A stretch of 64,000 bases of DNA from positions 442,626,219-442,690,218 of the forward strand of contig OX422211.1 in NCBI GenBank assembly GCA_949130495.1. Reading direction: 5' to 3'. Shown one piece after another: positions 48,781-59,329 of the stretch. The notes beneath the pieces were generated by a model. It searched no databases and had not been told where the DNA came from. It was given only the letters and a program-made list of their open reading frames with translations. Source of the stretch: Sambucus nigra. Taxonomy: Eukaryota > Streptophyta > Magnoliopsida > Dipsacales > Adoxaceae. Each line of letters begins with the position of its first letter. Positions within the stretch are counted from its first letter, which is position 1. The translations under genes were made by a program, and so were the position numbers.

Positions 48781-49497
48781 GATTTAAATAAAGTCAAGGA
48801 GGAGTTATCTCCTTGCCCAGATGATGGATGAAGAGCACAAGTGGCTGACTATCTTGCTCGGAGACCCGATCCTCATTAGATTTATTTTACTCAGCACACG
48901 TAACTCTTTGTATATGTAATGATGTAATAAAATAGTCATATTTTGGGAGATTCTCCGACTAAACATGTGTTGCATATTTTTTACTTCATTGATGTCTTGT
49001 TCGACTATCTTGGGCTCTTCTTAGCCGACTAGATTTGATATAGGCAGAGTTGATTTGTTGAGTCCAGTATGCTTACAGGATACCATTTTGCCTCACTTTA
49101 CCTTTTACGTTGTGTCATTGCACTTCCTCAGGCCTAAGTGTGGCAATGGCGAGGACACACCTGGTGTTGGATGTTCTATCCGAGCAGGTTTTTTGATCGA
49201 AACATTATTCACAACCAACCTTGGTTGGTCGTGCTGCCTAAGGGTCTCCTGTAGGGATTCATATATTTCCAGGGTAATTTCTAGGAGGTTATTCGTGTTC
49301 GATGACGAAAACCTGAGGAGGGTAATACCTTACTTTTATATATTAAGAGGAGAGCTTGTGAATTGGAAAAGGTGCCTGAATTATAATGTAATTTGAGAAA
49401 AATCATCACTTCATAGAATGCTACTGCCAAAGAAATTTTTATTAATCATAAACGAATTGAAAATTTTGACACTAGGTTAAAAATGATCAAAGAAAAA
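48781..49497. other. Spacer between antisense genes and GYP2 integrase
   Basis: Contains the polyadenylation-like AATAAA near 48927 and then the region between two convergent coding units. The 113-codon plus-strand frame at 49055-49396 has no recognisable domain. Confidence 0.5.
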
Positions 49498-50790
49498 CTA
49501 GAAGTAAAATTTCTTCAAATTGGCTGCATTCCAAGCTCTAGGTATCTCCCTGCCCTCCAGCGTTTCTAAGTGATAGGCTCCTTGTAGGTCGTCTCTTATT
49601 ACCTTGAATGGTCCCTCCCAGTTTGGCCCTAGTTTGCCGTCTGATGGTTTTACAGTGCTACCAAGAAGTTTCCTAAGGACGTAGTCCCCAACTTGGAATG
49701 CTCTTGGATTGACCTTCTTGTTGTAGTGCCTGGCTAGCTGTTCCTGATAACTAGATAATTTCACTAGAGCTAGCTCTCTTCATTCCTCAGCTGGGTCATG
49801 TTCAGCGAGCAATGCTGCATCGTTCTAGCCTAGGTCGACCAGGGTGGAGCGCATGGTAGGGAGTCCAACTTCCAAAGGGATGATTGCCTCCATACCATAT
49901 GTTAGTGCGAACGGGGTTTCCCCAGTTGCTCATCGTGGGGTAGTGCAGTAAGCCCATAAGATGTGAGGTAGTTCGTTTATCCATGCCCCATTGGCTCTCT
50001 CCAACCGCTTCTTCAATCCATCGATCACTATTTTGTTGGAAGCTTCGGGTTTCCCATTGCTCCGAGGGTATGCTACAGAACTGTAGTAGTGCCTGATCCC
50101 GTAGTCGCTATAGAAACCCTGAAAGAGGTCGCTTTTGAACTGGGTTCCGTTGTTAGTGATGATGGTCTTGGGGATCCCAAAACGAGTGACAATGTTCCTC
50201 CATATGAATCTTATTATGTATGTGTCTCGAATTTTTGCCAGCGGCTCTGCCTTTATCCATTTGGTAAAGTAGTCTGTTGTGACTAATAAATACTTTCGAT
50301 TACCGGCAGTAGTAGGAAGAGGGCCCATAATGTCCATTCCCCATTTGGTGAAAGGCCATGGGCTGGTAAGTGACTTTAGGTCACTGTCTGGCTGGTCAAC
50401 CATAGGAGTGTGAAGTTGGCATTTTTTGCATTTATAAGCATAGACTGCAACGTCTTTTTGCATGTATAGCCACCAGTAGCCTTTTTTCATTGCTCGAAAA
50501 GCTAGCGACCTGCCCCCAATGTGACTTTCGCACATTCCCTCATGGAGTTTGTGAAGGACTTTCTCAACGTCCTTTGGGTGAATGCATTGGAGGTAAGAAC
50601 CAGTGAAATATCTCTTATACAGTTTACCCTCAAGAGATAAGTGAAAGAGAGTAACTTTGAATCTTATCTGATGAGTGGTCTTGTTATCGTCTGGTAGCGC
50701 ACCATCCTTCAAATAATACCTTAAGGGGTCAATCCAATTGTGGGCTATCTCAATCTGGAGAACATGTCCCACGTTTGGTAGTTCATCAAT
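49498..50790 (-). pseudogene. GYP2 integrase
   Basis: An open stretch 50772-49930 holds the zinc finger (LHEGMCESHIGGRSL, CKKCQ), GMDIMGP with the first catalytic Asp, then ITNNGTQF where the family has ITDNGTQF, and NGKPEASNK with the catalytic Glu. GAC has become AAC at 50152-50154, so the second catalytic Asp is lost. The C-terminal part (49764-49498) reads NPRAFQVGDYVLRK and GPNWEGPFKV. A stop lies between the two parts. No chromodomain is seen, as expected for Tat elements. The N-terminal boundary with RNase H is interrupted by the MITE. Confidence 0.88.
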
Positions 50791-50798
50791 CTAGTTGA

Positions 50799-51150
50799 TA
50801 GGGCTGTAAAATGAACCAAGCTACTCGAGTTCGGATCGTGTTCGTTCAGGAAAAAGCTTGTTCGAGACTAGCTCCTAAAATAAATGAGCCAAAGCTTGAA
50901 TAAAAGTTTAAGCTCGTTATCTTATTGATCTCGGCTCAGATTTGACTCAATTAACGATATCCATACTAAGCTAGTGTAAAATAACCAGGATACTCGAGCT
51001 CAGCTAGTATTCATTTGCTTAGAAGCTCGTTCGAGCTTGGATCGTAAGATATATGAACCGAGCTTGAACATACTTTTAAGCTCATTTATATTTACAAACC
51101 AAGATTGAGCAACCTTAAGCTCGGCTTGGCTCGCCTCATTTTTACCCCTA
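50799..51150. mobile_element. hAT-type MITE, 352 bp, with perfect 8-bp target duplication
   Basis: Bounded by TAGGGCTGTAAAATGA on the left and, inverted, TAGGGGTAAAAATGAGG on the right. CTAGTTGA occurs on both sides (50791-50798 and 51151-51158). An 8-bp duplication and TAGGG-type ends are hallmarks of hAT-derived MITEs. The inside is rich in GAGCTCG/AAGCTCG phrases, typical of a widespread plant MITE group. No coding capacity. It sits in GYP2 pol between RNase H and integrase. Confidence 0.93.
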
Positions 51151-51158
51151 CTAGTTGA

Positions 51159-52115
51159 TGCTTGGCGGGTCGAGGAAGTCAATCGGAATTGTTCTCTTTA
51201 TGTCAGAATTTATCGCTGAGCTCAAGGTCGCTAGGGCGTCATCATGACTGTTCTGTCCTCTAGGAAACTGTTGGATGCTGACCTGTTCAAAGTTAGCCAT
51301 TAATTTCTTCGCTGTGGCGAGGTAGGCCACCATCCTCTCATCCCTAGCGTTGAAGTCACCGCTTATCTAGTTGGAGACTAGCTGTGAGTCGTCGAACACT
51401 TGGAGTTACTTTTCCCCAGTGCTTGTGCCTTCTTTAGGCATGCTATCAGTTCTTCATATTATGCTTCATTATTGGAGGCTTCAAATCCAAGTCTGATTCC
51501 TTGCTCGAGTATTGCATCTTCAGGGGTAATTAATACGATGCCTACTCCTTCCCCCTTAGAGTTGGAGGCACCGTCAACGAACAACTTTCGGATACATGAT
51601 GTCGAGGGAACTTCCTGCTCATGAATAGTTTGAGGTTGATCACAAGGATGTTCTCCTATAAATTCTGTGATGAAGTCGGCGAGGACTTGTCCTTTGATAG
51701 CATTCCTTGGCTAGGACTGAATGTCGAATCGCCCGAGCTCTACTGACCATTTTGATAATCTGCCTAACAAGTTCGCTTTTCGTATTAGTGCTCTAAGAGG
51801 GTGGGACGTAAGTACAATGATGGAGTGGGCTTCAAAATAATGTTTCAATTTTGTTGAGGCTACTACTAGCATAAAGGTGAGATTTTCCAATGGTAGGTAT
51901 CGCTGTTCGGCGTCTAAGAGAGTCTTGCTCGTGTAATAGACTGGGTGCTGAATCCCCGTTCTTTTGCATACTAGTGCAAAACTGACAGCGTGGATGGAAA
52001 CTGCAAGGTATAGGTACAAGGAATCATTCTCTTGAGGTATTACGAGAAAGGGTGGTGTGCTGAGGTAAGATTTGAGCTCCTCTAATGCCTTCGAGAAATC
52101 CTCGTTCCACTCCAT
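51159..52115 (-). pseudogene. GYP2 RNase H
   Basis: 52115-51711 reads WNEDFSKALEELKSYLSTPPFL, YTSKTLLDAEQRYLPLE and SHPLRALIRKANLLGRLSKWSVELGRFDI, the RT-linked RNase H. Further on, 51333-51159 reads MVAYLATAKKLMANFEQVSIQQFPRGQNSHDDALATL, the end of the second RNase H-like domain that Tat elements carry. A frame break and stops lie between, and the MITE follows directly. Confidence 0.83.
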
Positions 52116-52795
52116 ATTTTATCTTTTCTTTAACAACTGGAAGAATGGCTGGTACCTTTTGGATAACTTCGAGATAAACCGATTTAGGGCGGCGAGCATC
52201 CCCGTGAGCTTCTGCACGTCTCTTATTGTACGGGGGGATGCACCCTATTGATGGCGTCAATCTGATCTGGGTTGGCTTTAATGCCACTCTTGCTAACCAA
52301 GTGTCCAATAAATTTTTCTGACTGGATACCGAAGGAACATTTACTTACGTTAAGCTTTATTCGGTATTTCCTGAGGATTTTGAAGGTCCTTAATAGGTCA
52401 GAGAGGTGGTCTTCCTTGAGCCTACTCCTGACGAGCATATCGTCGAAGTATACCTCTATGGTGCTTCTTATTTGGTCTTTGAACATTTTGGTGACCAACC
52501 ACTGGTAAGTTGCTCCTGCATTTTTAAGCCCAAAGGGCATGACCTTGTAGCAATACAACCCGATGATGGTGATGAATGCTATGTTGTCTTGATCTGGCTC
52601 GTGTAGAGGGATTTGGTGATACCCGGAGTATGCATCTAGGAAGATCATTCTTTTATAAGCTACTATAGCGTCCACAAACTGGTCAATCTTTGGGAGAGGA
52701 AAATTGTCTTTAGGGCAAGCTCTGTTAAGGTCGGTGAAGTCAGTGCAGACTCTCCATTTTCCATTTCTTTTCGGGACCACTACTGGGTTAGACAA
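52116..52795 (-). pseudogene. GYP2 reverse transcriptase
   Basis: Starts SNPVVVPKRNGKWRVCTDFTDLN, then FLDAYSGYHQI, MPFGLKNAGATYQ and the catalytic YFDDMLV (family form Y-[VI]-DD), then VSKCSFGIQSEKFIGHLVS. The 190-codon stretch from 52795 to 52223 is open, and a frameshift near 52230 joins it to the next frame. The catalytic Asp pair is kept. Confidence 0.9.
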
Positions 52796-53353
52796 TCACT
52801 TAGGGAATTGAACTTCCCGTATGGATCCTGCATCCCACAGCTTTTCCACTTCCTTCTCTACAGCCTTAGCCTTCTCGGGTGCAGTTCGTTAAGCCTTTTG
52901 TGCAATCAGCTTGAATGCTGGGTCAACATGAAGCCGACAACAAACCACATTGGGATCAATCCCAGGCAGCTCGTAGGGTTCCCACGCAAAAACATCCAAG
53001 TTATTCCACAAAAGTACTGTCAGTTCCTTCTTCTCTCGATCTGTGAGAGAGGCTCCGATCAAGAACATCCTATCTTTATTATTCCAATGGATGCAACTTC
53101 CTCCAGGTTCTTAACGACCCGCTCAGAGGGGAGGAGCCTGGTCTCCTCCACTCCAGGCCTTCCATATTTTAGCTGCTATTTGGAAGGTATCAAACCTTCG
53201 CATTCTTCAACCTTCTCCTTGACTTTCTCGACCTTCTTCTCCGGTTTGCAGCGGATGGTTGCTATAAAGCACTTTCTCGCCATTGCCTGATATCCATTAC
53301 TCCTCACTCAGTCACATATTTGAGTTTCTGATGGTAGTTAGAGGGGATGACCT
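52796..53353 (-). other. GYP2 pol linker between protease and RT, broken
   Basis: Minus-strand sequence in the position of the protease-RT connector, with stops in all frames. I could not read a clean domain. The plus-strand frame at 52808-53290 is a shadow. Confidence 0.6.
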
Positions 53354-53746
53354 TCATTGTATATAGCCACCCTCTGCCAAGGATCGCCTGGTAGGTGAGT
53401 TAATGTCGACCACTAAAAATTCGATCATCTTGGAGATACTTAGCCTCACTGGAAGTACAATCTTTCCCAATGGGATGGTAACTTTACCAGTGAATCCAAC
53501 TAGAGTAACGGTGGCTTCCTTTAAGTCGGCGATGCTTAACTTTAACTTTCTGAATAGGTCAAGATACATCACTTTGAATGAGCTACCCTGGTCGACGAGA
53601 AATTTGTTGATGTCATAGTTAACTATCGTAAGTATAATGATCGAGGCATCATGACGTGGGGTCCTTACTCCCACTAGGTGTTCATCCGTTGTTCCTTTTT
53701 GAGGGGTCTCCTCCCATCTTCCTGGGCCACTTAACGAACGTATCAT
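53354..53746 (-). pseudogene. GYP2 aspartic protease
   Basis: PRHDASIIILTIVNYDINKFLVDQGSSFKVMYLDLF has the family's layout, with D-Q-G-S-S at the active site. Then LVGFTGKVTIPLGKIVLPV. It is open for 130 codons but frame-disconnected from its neighbours. Confidence 0.82.
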
Positions 53747-54991
53747 CCTTGATCTTTGCTGGAATCTTGTAGATTAGTTCTTTAAAAATTGTGTTCACTG
53801 CCTGAAATGATTTTGAGGCATCATTTTTGTTCCCACTCTTGGGGCCGCTCTTGCCCCCATTTTCGCTTCCTTTATTTTGGTTCTCAGCTTTGTCGCTTCC
53901 CTTGCTGACGAACTTGGCGCGACCATTCTCCCCTGCACTGAGGCGGGTCACATCCTCAACTTTGGTGTATTTTTCAATACCAGCCATTAGGTCGTCAATG
54001 GTCGTGGCCTCCTTCTTAGTGGGGGACTGGTGCAAGAGGCAGGAGCTGGGTAGTCCAATCTTAAAGGATGCTAGGCGACCTGATCCGAGCAGTCCTTGAC
54101 CTCGACCTCGTTGAATAACTCCCAATATCTTTTCGCATAGTCTTTAAGGCTCCCCTGGGGCATTTTCTTCATTGTCAATAAGACATCCATCCTCTTTGGA
54201 TGGGAGCTGCCGGTAATGAAGCGAGTTGTGAAGAGTTCTTCCAGGGACTCGAAACTTCTGATGGATTTGTGAGGGAGTTTCTCAAACCACTTATAAGCTA
54301 CGTCATGCAAGCTTGACAAAAATATCCGGCACATCAATGCATCCTTATGTATCCATAGGGTCATGGCCTGCATGTACTTCCTAATATGGTCAATAGGATC
54401 AGTCTTACCATCATAGATCTTGAATCGGGGCATCACAAATTTCTTGGGGGATTCTTCTTCTATCTCCCTTGAGAAAGGGGATTTCATCTGGGTCATGAGA
54501 TCTCACTTGGCTAGCTCTTTGGTCGACCTGGAAACCCTATGCGGGTGGTGTTGGTCCATTTCCCTCCGGACCAGATTTCGTATGTCATCGTTTCCTTGGC
54601 CTGGGCTCTTATGATGGCGAGATGATTGTTATTTCTCAGGAAAGTCATCATCTAACATGTGTCCTTCAAATATTTTAGATCCATGTTTAGGGCTCCTTCC
54701 TCGCCTATGGGCTAGGAGTGCGATAGTGGCGTTGCCTCGTGCTGTGATGGAGTTCTATCTCCATCTTCTCCAATCTTCTCTTGAGGCAAGCGTTCTTGGC
54801 CTTATGCTTACCTCCTCCTGTTCATGGAGTCTAGACTCATAAGTGTTGATCAGCCTGGAGACTTGCGTGGACCTGGATGGTCCTTGACTTTATTCTGAAG
54901 CTTGGGCGAGGCGTGGGATTTGAGCGTCAAACTTCAGATTTAACCCTTTGAGGGGCTAGTTGCTCTTGAATATCCCCTTCTTGGGGGGCAT
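53747..54991 (-). pseudogene. GYP2 gag
   Basis: The likely start is the ATG at 54991 (MPPKKGIFKSN). The core from 54496 reads PRFKIYDGKTDPIDHIRKYMQAM, AYKWFEKLPHKSIRSFEELEEL-like residues and MPQGSLKDYAKRYWELFNEVEV, the gag domain common to Tat elements. A frameshift near 54100 passes to a Lys/Asn/Gly-rich C-terminus. Stops interrupt the N-terminal part. Confidence 0.85.
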
Positions 54992-55060
54992 TGCTTCTAT
55001 GACCAAACATTCTAGGTTCTTGTTGGTGAAGACTTTCTTAAAGGAAAACAATCGTTTCCT

Positions 55061-55073
55061 ACAAACGGCGCCA
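55061..55073 (-). other. GYP2 primer binding site (TGGCGCC type)
   Basis: The minus strand reads TGGCGCCGTTTGT two bases inside the right LTR. Sites starting TGGCGCC are usual in Tat and Athila lineages. This fixes the right LTR as the 5' LTR. Confidence 0.85.
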
Positions 55074-55075
55074 AT

Positions 55076-55491
55076 TGTGGTGAGAATAAATCTCAGCACA
55101 AAATAATAAGCAAATGCGATCACCAGAATAAATAAATAACATAAAATAACTGCAATCACACACAACACAAGATATACATGGTTCAGCAGAATGGCCTACG
55201 TCCACGGTGGTGCTCTATTTGTATTATATTTATCTTTACTCCAGGGGAGTATTACAATTTTTCTCGTGCCCTTTGCCCCGAGTTAAGGGTTTGATATATA
55301 AATGCCATTTTTCAGGGAGTGGGGGTGTTGGACTCCTCCACGTTAACCCATGATCCCTAGAATATCTCTTGAGATATTTTAAGGGTTGAATGGGTCATAA
55401 CTGAATCCGTTATGCACGAGGCCCCTAGACTTTGGGCCGGAGTTAATCGGGATACTCATCTGGGCTGGAATAATTAATCGAGGTACCCACG
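55076..55491 (-). repeat. GYP2 5' LTR
   Basis: 416 bp, same length as the left copy; the terminal base reads G where the left copy has A. Differences are visible at scattered sites. Confidence 0.92.
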
Positions 55492-55781
55492 GTAGCTATC
55501 TTGGATTTGTGCCTAGCTGGCACATCAAGAATCTCCATGACTCTAGTGGCTTCATTGATACACTCTTTTACATAATTGGATCTAATTGTCCTATTAAAGG
55601 TGGGTTGTTGGAGGCTCCTAAATTGCTTCAGGATGTAAGCGAAGGTAGTGCTCTCAACCGTTCCACTACGGTTGGCCCTCTGTTACTGTAAAAAGGAGTT
55701 TATAAGTAGGCGCATGGCTTGTTCCACACTTCTAAGCTCGTTATTTCCTGACCCACTAGACACATCACAATGTGGAGGCAT
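55492..55781 (-). pseudogene. GYP1 gag, N-terminal part
   Basis: ATG at 55781 gives MPPHCDVSSGSGNNELRSV and, after a stop, FRSLQQPTFNRTIRSNYVKECINEATRVMEIL, the conserved gag entry. The frame runs into the GYP2 insertion and resumes at 44892. Confidence 0.8.
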
Positions 55782-55940
55782 CTACACAAGAACGGAGAGT
55801 TCAATACATGATGATACGAAATGAAAGCGAGAACGGATGCGATTGACTTAAATAGTAACTAAAGTGGTAACTATGTAGAAATGTATAAGGAAAACGTATT
55901 AGGAAAGCGTAAATACTTTGTTACACCTGAGGATCCTATT

Positions 55941-55952
55941 GCTTTGATACCA
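55941..55952 (-). other. GYP1 primer binding site
   Basis: TGGTATCAAAGC on the minus strand, initiator-Met type, two bases inside the LTR at 55955. Confidence 0.88.
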
Positions 55953-55954
55953 TT

Positions 55955-58519
55955 TGTAAAGCCTCGACCCGGTTTGGGTCACCGTTTGGTTAACCCACAC
56001 AAGGAGTTAAAGTGGGAGGGGGAGAATCCAATTTCATTATTTTAGAAAAAACCATAATTTATTAAGGATTAAGTTACTAATTTTAATTTGAGAAAAAGTG
56101 ACCAATTTATTAATTAAGTTAATTCGCAAGGTTTATTTATGAAAATTTGGTTAAGCCAGCAATACTAATTAAATGAGAGTTAAATCACAGTTGTCCGTGT
56201 ATTATTACATCACATGAACGAAGGACCATATAATAGATTTAAATGTCTTAAATTTCAATATTTTTAAAAGACAATTTAAAGAAAGCGACAGAGCCTCTAA
56301 CGATGTTGATTTCCCTTCGAGGCCTTACCGACGTCCTTTTCAACGTCCGTACTCGATGTACGTGGGGTGGGGTTTTTTTTACATAAAAGGTAGTGGCGAG
56401 CGAATGCTTAGCAGGGTAGATAATACTAAGCTATACATTTTCTATAAAAATATTATACATATAATATGTATTTTAATAATTTTGAAAACGTTTAATAATT
56501 TAGATAGTATTAATATAACTACCCTGTAATGTACCTGAGCATTGTGCTCATACTCACACTTAACCATTTTATACCACCCTTTATTGGGTCTAGAGACTAA
56601 TTAATCATATTTGATTGCTTAGTCTCCTTTTTATCCCATTTCATTATGTTGTCTTATTTACGTTTTGAGCACAACCATAATCATTTCCTCTTTCGTTATC
56701 TTTTCTTGAAATCTTCCAAATATTTGCATACTTTAACGGGCTTCACACCACCTGCTATGCTACCATATGCTCTGGACAGTGATTTTGAGTCTGTCAGCCC
56801 AGGGCTCCAGGACCTTTTTAATTATTCCTGGGGTCCATTGTAATGTATTTAAATGTTTTAGCTAATGTCTACATTATTTTATAATTTACCATTTTTTACC
56901 ATTTCTACGGTTCATATCACCATTTCATATCGTATACTTTCTATTTTTTCTACTTTATCCATTTTTCACAAAAACCAAACGATAAGGTCTAACAAGGATG
57001 TCCGACCACTAAGACCCTTAGTTTTATCAAAAGTTCCCCTTTACCCTTGTTTTTCATCTTAACCTTGTGAAAAACATAATTATTTCATTATGACATCAAA
57101 AGTTACCATTTCCATTCAAAATCATCTTTTAAGATTTTTTGCTCAAAAAGCATGTTCATCATTTTATGTTCAAACTATATAAAATACATATAACTATTTG
57201 AAGACTATTTTTCAAATATTATCCTTTTCATTATTAACAACATTTATAACATATTTATGGTTGTTTTTTCAAACTTGCTTATTTTCTCATGAAACCTATT
57301 TTGAATATCATTTATTAAGACTATATGTCATCTACCAACATACTATATGTTTCTACACATCTTAAGGAGAATTTCAAGGCTAGAAATCCTTAAATATGAA
57401 TATAAACAAGATATTGGCATGCGTTTACATTTTATATGCTTATTCTTCATATTTCTGGGTTAGAAATGCAATTTATTCTTTAAAACCCATTTAGGTTTTA
57501 TTCTATTTAAAACTCCATTTTTGCAAGACTTGAACATGCTAGAAAATATCTTCATTTATAGCATTAAATCATATCTATCATGCATCCTACAAATTTTTAT
57601 AGCTTGGAACCTTGAAACTTGGAGAGAAAAATCCTATCTTAAGGTTTGAAGAGGAGAGCATGGAAGAATATTAAGAGAGAAGCCCTAGACTTAAAAAATA
57701 ATCCAAATCTCTCCAAAGCTATCTTGAATGATCCTACTTGCTCAACACAACCCAATTCTATCCTCAACAAGGTTTGCAGTGGAAGAATGGATCTTGAAAA
57801 TGAAGTGGAAATGGTGGATCAACGTGTAGAGATGGTCAAACAATGGTGGAATATGATCTGGGGAGGAAGAATAAGCCTTAAATCTAAAGAGAGAGTGTTT
57901 GGCTAGCTGATAACAAAAATGTGTGTGTGTGTGGGGGGGGGGGGTGGGGGTGGGGGGGGGGGGGGGTTGAACCCATAAAATCCTTAAAAATGCATTTTCC
58001 CAAATGTTTTCCATGTGCCAACCCGATTTTGTAATCTACAGCCACCAGAGTTTGACACAATAGCCCATAAATTGACAACACACAAGGAAAAGACAATATG
58101 AAGATTTTCTAAACAGGTCGTTCGAACGAAATGTCTTATTGTTCGAATGAAATCGTTTCTCGTTTGACCGAGAATCAAATCTCATTCGAGCGAAGTTCGA
58201 ATGACTATGTAACAAGGTGGGGAAACTTAGGTAGAGAAAGGTCGTTAGAAGTTCATTTGAACCCGTTCAAACGAGGGTGGAACCTCATTTGAACTAGATA
58301 ACAATCCATAAACTCAAACTACTCTTGTTCTTATTTGAACGACATGATTAAATTTAGATTTTAATTTTGGTCATTCAATTCCCAATTAATTGCACAAAGG
58401 CCACATGAACATTCAAATATAGATAACAATCCATTTATTATTAGTTCAAGGCTCAAAAAGGTTTACCATAATTACAAGTTGCACGAGAAAGGGATAAAAT
58501 CTCAGGTACGAGTGCCATA
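55955..58519 (-). repeat. GYP1 5' LTR (long form)
   Basis: 2565 bp. The two ends align with 39009-40620. An extra roughly 950 bp (about 57160-58105) holds a 86-codon plus-strand frame without known domain and a GT/G run. The palindrome TCGTTCGAACGA is at 58118-58129, with decayed copies to about 58340. Confidence 0.87.
57921..57966. repeat. (GT)n followed by G-run
   Basis: Seven GT units followed by G-tracts of about 12, 5 and 15 separated by single T. Four or more G-tracts could form a quadruplex. Length may be unreliable in assembly. Confidence 0.9.
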
Positions 58520-58629
58520 GTTCTCAACTCTTTAGTGGGTGTTCAAGAATATAATACAAGTCTCACACCCAGATTCACTGATAGACAAATTGTTGGAGGT
58601 ACATCTTAAGTTGTCTCCAAGTGGAAGAT

Positions 58630-59235
58630 TGTTTGAGTTTATGGATCCAATTAAAGTTTGTGTGAACCCATTAATATCCATACACTTGGCTAGTATCTTA
58701 ACTACACATGTGTTTTCTTATCAACCACTCCTTTTAATCTTAGCCACACAATTAGCTTGGATATTTGCCACAAAAATTTGTCTTTACCACCGCTCCTTTG
58801 ATTTGTAGCCACAAAATTTTCTATCCTCCTCCTATAAATTGAAGATTAAGTGGGAGAGGAAAAATACGCAAAAACATCACAACAACAAACCCAAGTGTAG
58901 TAGAAACTAAAGTAGGTAGAAAAATACGAAATGAGTATTTTTTTAGAGTTGTGAAATTGTGAACCAGAAAATACTAAGTGTGTATTTTAAGAGTGCGAGT
59001 GATGCATTGTGTTTTTTTTTGTAAAGAAACATTATTATAGTGAAAGTGGGTGTGAGCTGTGGACATAGCCAAATTGGTGGACAACATATATCTATATTGC
59101 GTATGATTGTATTTTTATACTATTATATGTGTTATTTTTTGCCTGTTTATGTCATTATTATTTTTCTTGAACCATTGAATCCTAAGGCCTCATCAATATT
59201 ATTGTCAAAATTAGCAACATCTAATTTCCCTAACA
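58630..59235 (+). repeat. COP4 LTR 1
   Basis: 606 bp, TGTTTGAG to CCCTAACA, followed by the primer site TGGTATCAAAGC at 59238-59249. TATA candidate CTATAAA at 58832-58838. Confidence 0.88.
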
Positions 59236-59329
59236 ATTGGTATCAAAGCTGTTAGTTTGGCAACCTTGAGTAACCGAAGTTGTCTAAAAAGTTACTCAAT
59301 GTAGTTCTTTTTTGTATTCATCATATTCA

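Larger units (their letters stand above)
44893..55491 (-). mobile_element. Ty3/gypsy Tat-type retrotransposon GYP2 with antisense frames
   Basis: 10,599 bp including a nested MITE, with LTRs of 416 bp at each end. Flanking repeats are GTAGT (44888-44892) and GTAGC (55492-55496). Gag, protease, RT, RNase H and integrase run leftwards from 54991 to 49498. Between integrase and the 3' LTR lie plus-strand coding frames, a trait of Tat/Retand-type elements. Frames are broken but domains are easy to recognise, so it is younger than GYP1, as nesting requires. Confidence 0.92.
39009..58519 (-). mobile_element. Ty3/gypsy chromovirus-like retrotransposon GYP1 (Tekay/Del type), interrupted by GYP2
   Basis: A minus-strand element bounded by LTRs 39009-40620 and 55955-58519, with flanks GATCT (39004-39008) and GTTCT (58520-58524), one mismatch. 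It has an initiator-Met primer site, purine tract AAGGAGGGGAGAA (40621-40633, minus strand) and gag, protease, RT, RNase H, integrase and a chromodomain remnant in that order. Without GYP2 it is about 8.9 kb. All coding parts are decayed. Confidence 0.9.

Noticed and set aside
49055..49396. 113-codon plus-strand frame in GYP2
   Set aside because: No recognisable domain; it lies in the spacer after an AATAAA signal and opposite no conserved feature.
52808..53290. 160-codon plus-strand frame
   Set aside because: It lies antisense to the pol linker of GYP2, with low-complexity Leu/Ser content. Probably a shadow.
57646..57906. 86-codon frame in the long GYP1 LTR as a captured gene
   Set aside because: No recognisable domain, and it lies in the U3-like part of an LTR. 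Noncoding is more likely.
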